Below the pieces are notes generated by a model. That model saw only the letters and a list, made by a program, of their open reading frames with translations, did not search any database and was not told the DNA's origin. This document shows positions 8,620-16,170 of a DNA stretch of 28,160 nucleotides, piece after piece; the first letter of the stretch is position 1, and each line of letters starts with the position of its first letter. This DNA comes from Candidatus Sediminicultor secundus (GTDB lineage Bacteria > Atribacterota > JS1 > SB-45 > 34-128): assembly GCA_002849045.2 (NCBI GenBank), contig NCRO01000211.1, positions 1-28,160 of the forward strand, read 5' to 3'. Both the position numbers and the translations under genes were made by a program.

Positions 8620-9022
8620 TTCCAACATATGGAATGAAAGTAAAAGCTTTGGCTCTAGTTTGTAAAATAAAATCTATTATAGATACAGAAATTTGGGGAT
8701 ATTTAATAGATAGACCAGAAATTTTTGATATTAAGGCCATTAAATTGCAGACAAACTTAATAGGCCTGAGTTAAGATTAACTTTGGATTATGAAGAAGAT
8801 TTCGAATTAATTAGAAACATTTATTCTAATGTACCCTTTAAAAAGGTACTCAATCTTTATAATGTAATTAATTATTTAGAAAAAAATCCAGATATTACTA
8901 AAATAAATCAAGAGTGTGTTCAACTGGATTTGGATGAGAAAGTAAAAGAGGATATAGATAAACATTATAAGGAGAATTTGGAAGAGATAAAAAGATTGAA
9001 AAAGGAAATTTATAAAGAATAA
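8620..9022 (+). pseudogene. 3' half of an SpsF-type cytidylyltransferase, frameshifted
   Basis: The frame from about 8620 (VPTYGMKVKALALVCKIK, then DTEIWG) aligns with the C-terminal half of the SpsF-type protein at 3886 (IDAMGKVCEIKKSKETEVWG). Near 8750-8763 the similarity moves to another frame that reads DKLNRPELRLTLDYEEDFEL and continues as NVINYLEKNPDITKINQECV, matching RLTLDYPDD and YLDKNPQIADINKHCE of the intact copy. So there is one frameshift and the N-terminal half is gone. Together with the SDR piece before it, this is the relic of an SDR-SpsF gene pair. Confidence 0.75.
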
Positions 9023-9059
9023 ATAAATCTATATAAAAGAAATAAAGGAATATAAAAAT

Positions 9060-9098
9060 ATGATTATTTCAAAAACACTATTCAGAATATCCAATTAA
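9060..9098 (+). pseudogene. Stub of a heptose kinase start (MIISKTLFRIS, then stop)
   Basis: ATG at 9060 opens a frame reading MIISKTLFRISN before a stop. The first 30 bases are nearly identical to the heads of the hddA genes at 7701 and 22088. The ending ATATCC is closer to the paralogue at 16171 (MIISRTPFRIS). An AAGGAA-type ribosome site lies upstream. This is the residual 5' tip of another hddA gene, directly after the SpsF-type relic. Confidence 0.7.
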
Positions 9099-9213
9099 GA
9101 TAGGCTTTATAATATTTTATATTAGATAGAAATGATTGTTATTGATTTTAAAACTGACCATCGGGTTAGATTAAATCATTGTTTTAAAAAAGAGGTTATT
9201 TTTAGATATATTT

Positions 9214-9335
9214 AATTTACCGGGAATTCCCCATCTGTTAAGGTGGGTATGAGAGCAAATTCCCGGCAAGTCGGGACAGACGATAGTCTGTTAAAGTGAG
9301 TACCATGTCTGTAAAGGCGTGGGAGTCTATATACT
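9214..9335 (+). ncRNA. Highly structured intergenic element, possibly a HEARO/omega-RNA-like RNA
   Basis: An outer 9-bp perfect stem (9220-9228 with 9258-9266, CCGGGAATT/AATTCCCGG) encloses a second stem (CCCATC 9230-9235 with GGTGGG 9242-9247, one G-U). Next comes a 6-bp hairpin ACAGAC-GATA-GTCTGT (9276-9291), then CCATG 9303-9307 with CGTGG 9318-9322. This density of GC-containing helices is exceptional in such AT-rich DNA. The order GGCAAGTCGGGACAGAC, then ACCATG and CGTGGGAGTC, recalls from memory the HEARO (IscB-associated) RNA pattern, but I could not check this. No nuclease gene is adjacent; the next gene, 12 bases on, is a glycosyltransferase. A regulatory leader is the alternative. 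Confidence 0.45.
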
Positions 9336-9347
9336 AAAAGGGAAATA

Positions 9348-10463
9348 ATGACAAGTAAAAATAATATTCCAACGAATGCTAAATTAACTCTTTGTATACC
9401 AACAAAAAACAGATCAGAGTTTTTATCACGACTTCTGCATTATTATGCGAATACCAATTATCAACATTGGATCTTTATTGGCGATGCTAGCAATGCCTCT
9501 CATTACGAGGCAACTCAACAAACCATTAAATCGCTTGAAGGTAAGCTGAAGGTAAGACATTTCGACTATACAGGAATGGATGTCGTACAATCTTTTGATT
9601 CATTTAAGCATTTAATTTCCACTCCTTTTAGCGCTGCTTGTCCTGATGATGATTTTGTTTTAACCCAGGGAATTGAAAAATGCATTCGTTTCTTAGAGGA
9701 TAATCCAGATTATATCGCGTCTCACGGTAAGGGAATCGTTTTTCATCTTAATCACAGCGGACCATATGGTAAGATTAGAGGTGTCCATTTTTACTCCCAA
9801 ACAATTCAGAATGCTAAAACGGGAAAAGAACGCTTATTTAACTATTTTAACCCTGGCCCCTTTGCCCTAATTTTTTCGGTTCATCGAACAAAGGATTGGA
9901 GAGATATGTGGACAGATTTTACCGGTTCCAGACAGGGCTTTATCTTTGATGAACTGGTTCCTTCTGGAATTTCTGTAATTCGCGGGAAAGTGAAGGAGTT
10001 AGATAATTTGTACCTTATGCGGCAAGGACATGATGCTCAATACACTCAAGAGAATATTTTTGATTGGGTTACAAATCCAGAATGGCAGCCTACTTATTCG
10101 ATTATGTGTGATAAATTTATCATGGAATTGATGCGACAAGATGGTATTATAGAAGCTGAGGCAAGAGAAGCTGTAAAAAATGCCTTTTGGCCGTATTTGG
10201 CCCGAAATCTTGGAGCATATCTGCCAAATGACTTGAAAATAGCTGAATCTGGATCTAATGTGAGAGCTTTCTATAGAACAACAAGAAGAAGATTAGGACA
10301 AAACATGCCTATATTAAAGACGATCTACAGAAAGATGATTTCATTGATGCAAACACATCGAGAAAGAGATTTAAGCCTGTACGCTTTGTTAAATCCGTCT
10401 TCTAAGTATTACGAAGACTTTAAGGCCGTCTATGAAGTAGTTACAGACTTTCAAGCAAAATAA
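9348..10463 (+). CDS. GT-A-type glycosyltransferase (TIGR00180-like)
   Basis: The 371-residue protein begins LTLCIPTKNRSEFLSRLL, the nucleotide-sugar-binding start of GT-A transferases. It has an acidic metal-binding stretch CPDDDF near residue 100, and the family-typical FEDNPDY-like segment LEDNPDYIASHGKG. The ribosome site AAAGGGAAA lies just upstream of ATG 9348. It is less AT-rich than its neighbours and is isolated by long gene-free stretches on both sides, as expected for an acquired cassette. A homologue lies on the minus strand at 25836-26750, and the two share upstream sequence. Likely role: adds a sugar of the exported glycan. Donor and acceptor unknown. Confidence 0.72.
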   Translation: MTSKNNIPTNAKLTLCIPTKNRSEFLSRLLHYYANTNYQHWIFIGDASNASHYEATQQTIKSLEGKLKVRHFDYTGMDVVQSFDSFKHLISTPFSAACPDDDFVLTQGIEKCIRFLEDNPDYIASHGKGIVFHLNHSGPYGKIRGVHFYSQTIQNAKTGKERLFNYFNPGPFALIFSVHRTKDWRDMWTDFTGSRQGFIFDELVPSGISVIRGKVKELDNLYLMRQGHDAQYTQENIFDWVTNPEWQPTYSIMCDKFIMELMRQDGIIEAEAREAVKNAFWPYLARNLGAYLPNDLKIAESGSNVRAFYRTTRRRLGQNMPILKTIYRKMISLMQTHRERDLSLYALLNPSSKYYEDFKAVYEVVTDFQAK

Positions 10464-10719
10464 TAAATAGTATTGAAGGATCAATAGTAAATCAGTATCT
10501 ATAGGAAAAAGAATTGCTGGTAATATTTATAAATAGTTTCTATTTATTTGATATATATTTTGTTATTATCAATTTGAAACTACGAAATAATCGAATACAC
10601 TTCTAATTCTTTTTAGTTATTAAAAAGTATGGATCAATCTATTTTAGTGTATATTTTAATAGTAAACAATATATTAAAATTAAGAATAGATATTAGTATA
10701 AATTTAAATGTCAGTTTAT

Positions 10720-10748
10720 TTGACATAATTTCTTTTTAATATTATACT
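10720..10748 (+). promoter_or_regulatory. Sigma70-type promoter, TTGACA-17-TATACT
   Basis: TTGACA at 10720-10725 is followed after exactly 17 bases by TATACT at 10743-10748, one base from the consensus -10. Transcription would start near 10755, about 270 bases before gmhB. It is the best promoter match I noticed in the window and heads the long same-strand run 11023-22038. Confidence 0.55.
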
Positions 10749-10756
10749 TTTTGTAA

Positions 10757-10771
10757 GTTCACATATTGAAC
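10757..10771. promoter_or_regulatory. Dyad at the predicted transcription start (possible operator)
   Basis: GTTCA and TGAAC are separated by 5 bases and lie 8 bases after the -10 element, so the dyad covers the predicted start site. The position suits a repressor site, but 5-base arms occur by chance in AT-rich DNA. Confidence 0.3.
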
Positions 10772-11022
10772 ACTAGACCCCATAATAATTTTAAAACTAT
10801 TTTTCTGGTTACTGGTGAAGAATAAAGTAGTAAAATTATATATTATGAAATATATTAATATCTAACAGGATAAATAATAGAAACAGAAAAGCGTTAGATA
10901 AATATTGTAAGTAGGGAAATTATGTTAGCCGATGAACAACAAGAACTTAAGAAAATCTTTGAGAATTAATAATAAAAATATATGCAAGGAGATATTTCAA
11001 ATTCTTAAAAGGATAAAGAAAG

Positions 11023-11646
11023 TTGAAAGAAACAAGCAAAGCAGTTTTTCTTGATAGAGACGGAGTTATTACAAAGGAACCTCCATACTATGCTCACAAA
11101 ATAGACCAATTAGAGTTAATTCCGAAATCTGCTGAAGCTATAAGGTTATTGAATGAAAGTGGATTTAAGGTTATCGTAGTTTCCAATCAATCTGGAGTAG
11201 CAAGGGGATATTATCAAGAAAGGGATATAAAGATATATAATAGGGCAATGAAAAAAAAATTAGAAGAGAAAAATGCCTATATCGATGCAATATATTATTG
11301 TCCACATTATTCTGAGGCAACAATAGAAAAATATAAAATAGATTGTGAATGTAGAAAACCTAAACCGGGGATGTTAAGACAAGCAGAAAAAGATTTAAAC
11401 CTAAATTTAAAACGCTCTTTTTTGATAGGGGATAAAATAAGCGATATAGAAGCAGGTTATAGAGCAGGATGTAAAACTATATTGGTACTTACTGGTCAAG
11501 GCAATTATGAATTAAAAAAGATTTCAAAGATGAATATAAAACCAAATTATATTTTAAAGGATTTATATACTGCGGTTCAAACAATAAACAGAAGTAATAA
11601 AAATAAAGAAAATAATAAAAATCACAAAAGAGATAATGGAAAGTGA
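11023..11646 (+). CDS. gmhB: D-glycero-D-manno-heptose 1,7-bisphosphate 7-phosphatase
   Basis: A HAD-family phosphatase that removes the 7-phosphate of heptose 1,7-bisphosphate before nucleotidyl transfer. The 207-residue protein has the catalytic DRDGV (D11, D13), the phosphate-binding SNQSG (54-58), and the GmhB zinc loop CPH (C93, H95) with CEC (C108, C110), followed by RKPKPGM and the last HAD motif GDKISD (137-141). The start is TTG at 11023 with AAAAGGA about 10 bases upstream. It is the first gene after the promoter-bearing leader and overlaps the next frame. The C-terminal 20 residues are Lys/Asn-rich and probably disordered. A second GmhB domain is fused to the nucleotidyltransferase at 24790. 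Confidence 0.87.
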   Translation: MKETSKAVFLDRDGVITKEPPYYAHKIDQLELIPKSAEAIRLLNESGFKVIVVSNQSGVARGYYQERDIKIYNRAMKKKLEEKNAYIDAIYYCPHYSEATIEKYKIDCECRKPKPGMLRQAEKDLNLNLKRSFLIGDKISDIEAGYRAGCKTILVLTGQGNYELKKISKMNIKPNYILKDLYTAVQTINRSNKNKENNKNHKRDNGK

Positions 11647-12626
11647 AAGATCCTATGATGAATAAAGATGCTAAGATATTTATTGCAGGACACGAGGGCA
11701 TGATTGGTATCGCTCTGGTTAAATGTCTGAAAACAGCGGGCTTTAATAATCTCGTTACTAAATCCTTCTCCCAACTCGATTTGACCAATCAGAGTGAAGT
11801 ACGTAAGTTTTTTTTGCAGGAGGAGCCTGAGTATGTCTTTTTAGCTCCCATTAAGGAGGGTGGTATCCTGGCAAATACTGCTTATCTTGCCGAACTTATT
11901 TATATAAACCTGCAAATACAATCTAATTTAATTCATTTTGCTTGGGAAACAAAGGTGAAGAAATTACTTTTTTTAGGCAGTTCTTGTATTTATCCCAAGT
12001 TTTGCCTACAACCGATGAAAGAAGAAGCTTTATTAACCGGTCTATTAGAACCGACCAATGAGGCTTATGCTATTGCAAAAATTGCAGGCATAAAAATGTG
12101 CCAGGCGTATAACAAACAATATAATACTAATTTTATCTCTGTTGTACCGACGAATATTTATGGTCCATATGATAATTTTGATTTAAAAACTTCTCATGTG
12201 ATTCCAGGATTAATTCGGAAATTTCACCAATCAAAAGTAGAGAGAAAGAAGAAAGTAATAATCTGGGGTAGCGGTGCCCCTCGAAGAGAATTCCTCTATG
12301 TGGATGATTTTGCAGATGCTTGCTTATTTTTAATGAATAATTATAAACAATCAGAAATGATTAATGTGGGTTATGGTAAAGATGTTTCTATTAGAGAGTT
12401 AGCATCAATGATAAAAGATGTTACAGAATTTGATGGTGAATTGATTTTTGATGACACCAAACCAGATGGTATGCCGTATAAATTATTAGAAGTAAGTAAA
12501 ATAAATAAACTAGGTTGGTCAGCAAAAATAGATTTAAAGAGAGGTTTAAAAAAGACTTATGCTTGGTTTAAAAAAATTGAGGAGGGAAAGCAAAAAAATG
12601 AAAAAGGAAGAGTTAATAAAATTTGA
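11643..12626 (+). CDS. GDP-L-fucose-synthase-like SDR (3,5-epimerase/4-reductase type)
   Basis: An extended SDR with the Fcl-like start IFIAGHEGMIG, SSCIYPK (catalytic Ser), YAIAKIAG (Tyr-Lys) and PTNIYGPYDNFD, all as in GDP-fucose synthase. Given the GDP-heptose genes around it, the natural substrate may be a GDP-4-keto-6-deoxy-heptose or -mannose, reduced with or without epimerisation. No GDP-mannose 4,6-dehydratase is present in the window, so the keto substrate must come from elsewhere. The GTG at 11643 overlaps the gmhB stop as GTGA. ATG 11655 or 11658 fits the family N-terminus (MNKDAKIFIAGH) equally well. Confidence 0.75.
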   Translation: MKDPMMNKDAKIFIAGHEGMIGIALVKCLKTAGFNNLVTKSFSQLDLTNQSEVRKFFLQEEPEYVFLAPIKEGGILANTAYLAELIYINLQIQSNLIHFAWETKVKKLLFLGSSCIYPKFCLQPMKEEALLTGLLEPTNEAYAIAKIAGIKMCQAYNKQYNTNFISVVPTNIYGPYDNFDLKTSHVIPGLIRKFHQSKVERKKKVIIWGSGAPRREFLYVDDFADACLFLMNNYKQSEMINVGYGKDVSIRELASMIKDVTEFDGELIFDDTKPDGMPYKLLEVSKINKLGWSAKIDLKRGLKKTYAWFKKIEEGKQKNEKGRVNKI

Positions 12627-13179
12627 AGAAGAAGTAAAAAATATATTTCTTGATAAACAGATAAGATCCCCTGTTCACCTAGTTGGAGGCAATGAAGAGT
12701 CTCTAATAAATATATTTAAAGATATTAAAAAAGACGATTGGGTATTTTCAACACATAGAAGTCATTATCACGCTCTTCTTAAAGGTGTAGACAAAGAATG
12801 GCTAAAAAAAGAGATATTACGAAACAGGAGCATACATATAAACAATAAAGAGAATAAATTTTTTACATCCGCTATAATGTGTGGAATTTTACCAATTGCT
12901 ACCGGTGTAGCAATGGCTTTAAAGAGAAACGGATCAAAAAATAGAGTATGGGCATTTGTTGGTGATATGAGTGCTGAAATGGGTATATTTTATGAATGCA
13001 CTAAATATGCGGGAAGAAATGATTTACCAATTGTATTTATTGTTGAGGATAATGGATTGAGCGTTAATACGCCTACTCAAGAAGTATGGGGCATGAGCAA
13101 ATCTAAACCAAAAATTATAAAGTATAAGTATAAAAGAGTATATCCACATCAAGGGTGTGGAAAATGGGTGGTGTTTTAA
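12598..13179 (+). CDS. Miniature E1-alpha-like thiamine diphosphate-binding subunit
   Basis: Resembles the cofactor-binding half of 2-oxoacid dehydrogenase E1-alpha. HLVGGNEES corresponds to the HLCIGQEA-type motif and STHRSHYHALLKGV to the RDHGHALAKG motif. GDMSAEMG, then EDN about 25 residues later, forms the GD-N thiamine diphosphate/Mg site. The protein has 193 residues against 330 or more in PDH E1-alpha, stopping soon after the cofactor site with a short basic tail. I chose ATG 12598 (GGAGGG upstream); the gene overlaps the previous one by 29 bases. It ends TAA with the next ATG immediately following, so the two subunits are made together. Activity is unknown: two-carbon transfer to a sugar is plausible, energy-metabolism PDH is unlikely. 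Confidence 0.7.
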   Translation: MKKEELIKFEEEVKNIFLDKQIRSPVHLVGGNEESLINIFKDIKKDDWVFSTHRSHYHALLKGVDKEWLKKEILRNRSIHINNKENKFFTSAIMCGILPIATGVAMALKRNGSKNRVWAFVGDMSAEMGIFYECTKYAGRNDLPIVFIVEDNGLSVNTPTQEVWGMSKSKPKIIKYKYKRVYPHQGCGKWVVF

Positions 13180-13716
13180 ATGACTTATAAAGATAAATTA
13201 ACTGAAGCCATGAATTTACTTGCTGAAAATGAAAGGGTTATATTTTTGGGACAGAATATAGTGTATCCGGGCAGTATTATGTCTTCATCATTACAGGAAA
13301 TAGCAAATTCGAGAAAGATAGAACTTCCATTAATTGAAGATATGCAAATGGGAATGTCAATAGGGTTATTCTTAGAGGGATATATACCTGTTTCTATTTA
13401 TCCAAGAATAGATTTTTTAATAATAGCTACAAATCAGTTGGTAAATCATTTAGACAAAATAGAAGAAATGTCTTGTGGCCAATTTAAACCCAAAGTAATT
13501 ATTAGAACAGCAATCGGCAGCACTAAACCACTTTATCCAGGTATACAACATTGCTCGGACTATACAATAGCACTTAAACATATGCTAAAAAACGTTGAAG
13601 TTATAAAACTTAATAATAGCAAAGATATAATTCCTGCTTACAGACATGCGTTAGAAGAAACAAATAATAAATCTACTTTATTAATTGAAGTGGCAGATTT
13701 TTATTCCAATCAATAG
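13180..13716 (+). CDS. Miniature E1-beta/transketolase pyrimidine-domain subunit
   Basis: The 178-residue protein matches the pyrimidine-binding domain of E1-beta/transketolase: KLTEAMNLLAENERVIFLG at the start, ELPLIEDMQMGMSIGLFLEG in the middle (the EnxxvGxaxGxAxxG region) and RTAIGSTKPLYPGIQH. The C-terminal transketolase domain of normal E1-beta (about 320 residues) is missing. Together with the preceding 193-residue subunit it forms the two halves of one thiamine-dependent active site. There is no intergenic base between the two genes. No lipoyl E2 or E3 gene is present, which argues against a dehydrogenase complex and for a decarboxylase, ligase or ketolase-like reaction on a sugar or small acid. 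Confidence 0.7.
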   Translation: MTYKDKLTEAMNLLAENERVIFLGQNIVYPGSIMSSSLQEIANSRKIELPLIEDMQMGMSIGLFLEGYIPVSIYPRIDFLIIATNQLVNHLDKIEEMSCGQFKPKVIIRTAIGSTKPLYPGIQHCSDYTIALKHMLKNVEVIKLNNSKDIIPAYRHALEETNNKSTLLIEVADFYSNQ

Positions 13717-13728
13717 GAGAAAGATAAA

Positions 13729-14661
13729 ATGAAAATATTAGTTACTGGAGGAGCCGGATATATTGGATCTATATTAGTTCCTGAATTACTTAAAGAAAAC
13801 CATGAAGTAATAGTTATAGATAATTTTATATATAATCAGACCTCATTACTAGATTGTTGTTATAATAAAAACTTAATTATTATTCGTGGAGATGTAAGAA
13901 ATAAAAATATCATAGCTAAACATTTAAGAAATGTGAATGTAATTTTTCCCCTTGCCTGTATGACAGGAGCACCACTATGCGAAAAAGATCCCGTTGCAGC
14001 AAAAACTATAAATTTCGATGCAGTCAAGATGATATTGGAATTGCGAAGCAAAGAACAGGTAATTATTTTTCCTACTACAAATAGCGGGTACGGAATAGGG
14101 CAGAAAGGAATTTATTGTACCGAAAAAACACCTCTTAATCCGATTTCTCTTTATGGTCGTTTAAAAGTGGAAATAGAAAAGATTCTTTTGGATGCTGGTG
14201 ATTGTATTACTCTGCGACTTGCTACGGTATTTGGAATTAGTCCACGTATGCGACTTGATCTTCTAGTTAACGATTTTACTTATCGCGCAGTTACTGATCA
14301 TTGTCTCGTTCTTTTCGAATCTCATTTCAAAAGAAATTATATACATATACGTGATGTGGCGAAGGCATTTATTCACTGTTTTGATAACTTCAACAAGATG
14401 AAAGATGAGCCTTACAATGTCGGGTTAAGCAATGCTAATCTAAGCAAATGGGAACTTTGTGAAGAGATTAAAAAACAGGTTCCTAATTTTTATTTTACAG
14501 AAGCTGAAGTAGGTAAAGATCCTGATAAGAGAGATTATATCGTAAATAATGACAAAATAGAATCTACTGGATTTAAACCTGATTATTCCTTACAACAAGG
14601 TATTGCGGAATTAATAAAAGGATATCAGGTTATAAGAAAAAATCAATTTTCTAATATTTAG
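13729..14661 (+). CDS. Extended SDR, sugar-nucleotide epimerase/reductase type
   Basis: The 310-residue protein begins MKILVTGGAGYIGSILVPEL (NAD site). It carries PTTNSGYG where the catalytic Ser/Thr lies, YGRLKVEIE (Tyr-Lys), RLATVFGISPRMR and HIRDVAKAF. The Asp-Glu pair of sugar 4,6-dehydratases (TDE-type) is absent: the sequence there is TTN, so this is more likely an epimerase, reductase or decarboxylase-like enzyme. It starts 12 bases after the E1-beta-like gene with a GGAG site and ends 9 bases before the radical SAM gene. It is distantly similar to the SDR at 23724. Substrate unknown. Confidence 0.75.
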   Translation: MKILVTGGAGYIGSILVPELLKENHEVIVIDNFIYNQTSLLDCCYNKNLIIIRGDVRNKNIIAKHLRNVNVIFPLACMTGAPLCEKDPVAAKTINFDAVKMILELRSKEQVIIFPTTNSGYGIGQKGIYCTEKTPLNPISLYGRLKVEIEKILLDAGDCITLRLATVFGISPRMRLDLLVNDFTYRAVTDHCLVLFESHFKRNYIHIRDVAKAFIHCFDNFNKMKDEPYNVGLSNANLSKWELCEEIKKQVPNFYFTEAEVGKDPDKRDYIVNNDKIESTGFKPDYSLQQGIAELIKGYQVIRKNQFSNI

Positions 14662-14670
14662 GAGATTTTT

Positions 14671-16146
14671 ATGACAGAAAAACTGGATTTATTATTAGTT
14701 AATCCTGGTAGCCGGAGACAGGTATATGGCGGTTTAGCTTCTATGCTTTCTGGGATCGAACCTCCGCTTTGGTGTGGGTTAATTGCAGCATTTATTAGAG
14801 AGCATGGATATTCAGTAAAAATAATAGATGCTGAGGCAGAAAATTGGTCCATTGAATATACAGCAAAGAAGATTGCAGACTACAATCCTCTTTTAACCGG
14901 CATTATTGTCTTGGGTTCAAATCCTTCTGCAGCTTCTACACCTAAAATGACTGCCACCAGTGAACTTTTAACTGCATTGAAAAAGAAAACACCATATATC
15001 AAAACAATTCTTGCTGGTCTTCATCCATCAGCGCTTCCTGAACAAACTCTAAGAAAAGAAAAACCTGATTTTGTTTGCCAGGGAGAAGGGCTTTATACTA
15101 TCCTTGAACTTTTAGATGTGTTGAAGGAGAATAAAGAAACAAAAGATTACTATATTAAAGGTCTGTGGTATATGAAAAATAATGAAGTAATATCAAATGG
15201 ATGGGGAAAATTAGTTCAGAACCTTGATGAATTACCTTTTGTTGCCTGGGACCTTTTACCGATGGAGAAGTATAGAGCTCACAATTGGCACTGTTTTGAA
15301 CATATTGATCAAAGACAACCATATGCAGTTATATATACGAGTTTGGGATGTCCTTTTAATTGTATATATTGTAATATTCGGACAATGTATAATGGTCAGC
15401 CGGGGATTCGTTTTCGCAGCCCTAAAAGAGTAGTAGAAGAGATAGATTTTCTTGTTCAAAATTATAAAATAAAAAATATAAAAATTCTTGATGAAATATT
15501 CGTTTTTAAAGAGAGTCATGTAATAGAGTTTTGTGATTTAATTATCCAGCGTGGATATAAGTTAAATATTTGGGCTTATGCACGAGTTGATACAATTAAT
15601 AAAAATGTATTACATAAAATGAAACAAGCAGGAATTAATTGGATTTGTTTCGGTTTTGAATCTGCTAGTAAAAAAGTTCGAAAAGGCGTTTCCAAAAGAT
15701 TTGGACAAGACAAAATAAAAGAAGCTGTTGAAATGACAAAGACTGCGGGAATTTATATTATTGGAAATTTTATTTTTGGTCTTCCCGATGATGATCTTGA
15801 AACAATGCAGGAAACATTGAATATGGCAAAGAAATTTAATTTTGAGTATATAAATTTTTATACTACTATGGCTTATCCAGGTTCTCAATTATATGAAGAT
15901 GCTTTACAAAAGGGTATTAAATTACCGAAGAAATGGAGTGGATATTCACAGTACTCAGAAGACACATTACCATTACCAACAAAACATTTATCAGCAGCAG
16001 AAGTTTTACGTTTCCGAGATAAAGCCTTTAAAAAATATTATAAGAATCCAAAATATATTAAAATGATCGGAGAAAAATATGGCCCTAAAGTTGTAAAACA
16101 CATTAATGAGATGCTTAAACATGAAATTCACCGAAAGTTTGCCTAA
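14671..16146 (+). CDS. Cobalamin-binding radical SAM protein (class B type)
   Basis: The 491-residue protein has an N-terminal B12-binding-like Rossmann domain (LLLVNPGSRR, VKIIDAEAE, ILAGLHPSALPEQTL, VCQGEG; about residues 1-150). The radical SAM core has CPFNCIYC (about residues 228-235), preceded by YTSLG, then ICFGFESAS and GNFIFGLP motifs. This is the class B radical SAM architecture. Known members C-methylate or P-methylate unactivated carbons or perform ring and sugar rearrangements. Here it sits between an SDR and the heptose kinase, so a sugar or sugar-nucleotide substrate is likely, such as C-methylation. Ribosome site AGGAG, with 9 bases between it and the previous stop. Reaction not determinable. 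Confidence 0.78.
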   Translation: MTEKLDLLLVNPGSRRQVYGGLASMLSGIEPPLWCGLIAAFIREHGYSVKIIDAEAENWSIEYTAKKIADYNPLLTGIIVLGSNPSAASTPKMTATSELLTALKKKTPYIKTILAGLHPSALPEQTLRKEKPDFVCQGEGLYTILELLDVLKENKETKDYYIKGLWYMKNNEVISNGWGKLVQNLDELPFVAWDLLPMEKYRAHNWHCFEHIDQRQPYAVIYTSLGCPFNCIYCNIRTMYNGQPGIRFRSPKRVVEEIDFLVQNYKIKNIKILDEIFVFKESHVIEFCDLIIQRGYKLNIWAYARVDTINKNVLHKMKQAGINWICFGFESASKKVRKGVSKRFGQDKIKEAVEMTKTAGIYIIGNFIFGLPDDDLETMQETLNMAKKFNFEYINFYTTMAYPGSQLYEDALQKGIKLPKKWSGYSQYSEDTLPLPTKHLSAAEVLRFRDKAFKKYYKNPKYIKMIGEKYGPKVVKHINEMLKHEIHRKFA

Positions 16147-16170
16147 AATAAATTTCTAGAGGACATTTAT

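Larger units (their letters stand above)
10464..11022 (+). other. Gene-free leader of the heptose/export operon
   Basis: 559 bases with no convincing gene. It contains the promoter pair at 10720-10748, a dyad GTTCA/TGAAC at 10757-10771 and an 8-bp inverted repeat TATCTAAC/GTTAGATA (10859-10866 and 10893-10900, 26-base loop). A 15-codon open frame at 10922-10969 (MLADEQQELKKIFEN) has a weak AGGGAAA ribosome site. It could be a leader peptide or the head of a lost gene, but I cannot support either. Confidence 0.5.

Noticed and set aside
10922..10969. 15-codon ORF MLADEQQELKKIFEN
   Set aside because: Too short, no recognisable family, weak ribosome site; mentioned only as content of the leader.
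12598..13716. Considered as a pyruvate dehydrogenase E1 of central metabolism
   Set aside because: Both subunits are about half length, no E2/E3 genes are present, and the neighbours are all sugar genes.
13729..14661. Considered as the missing sugar-nucleotide 4,6-dehydratase
   Set aside because: The catalytic region reads TTN rather than the TDE/SSE-type acidic pair of dehydratases.
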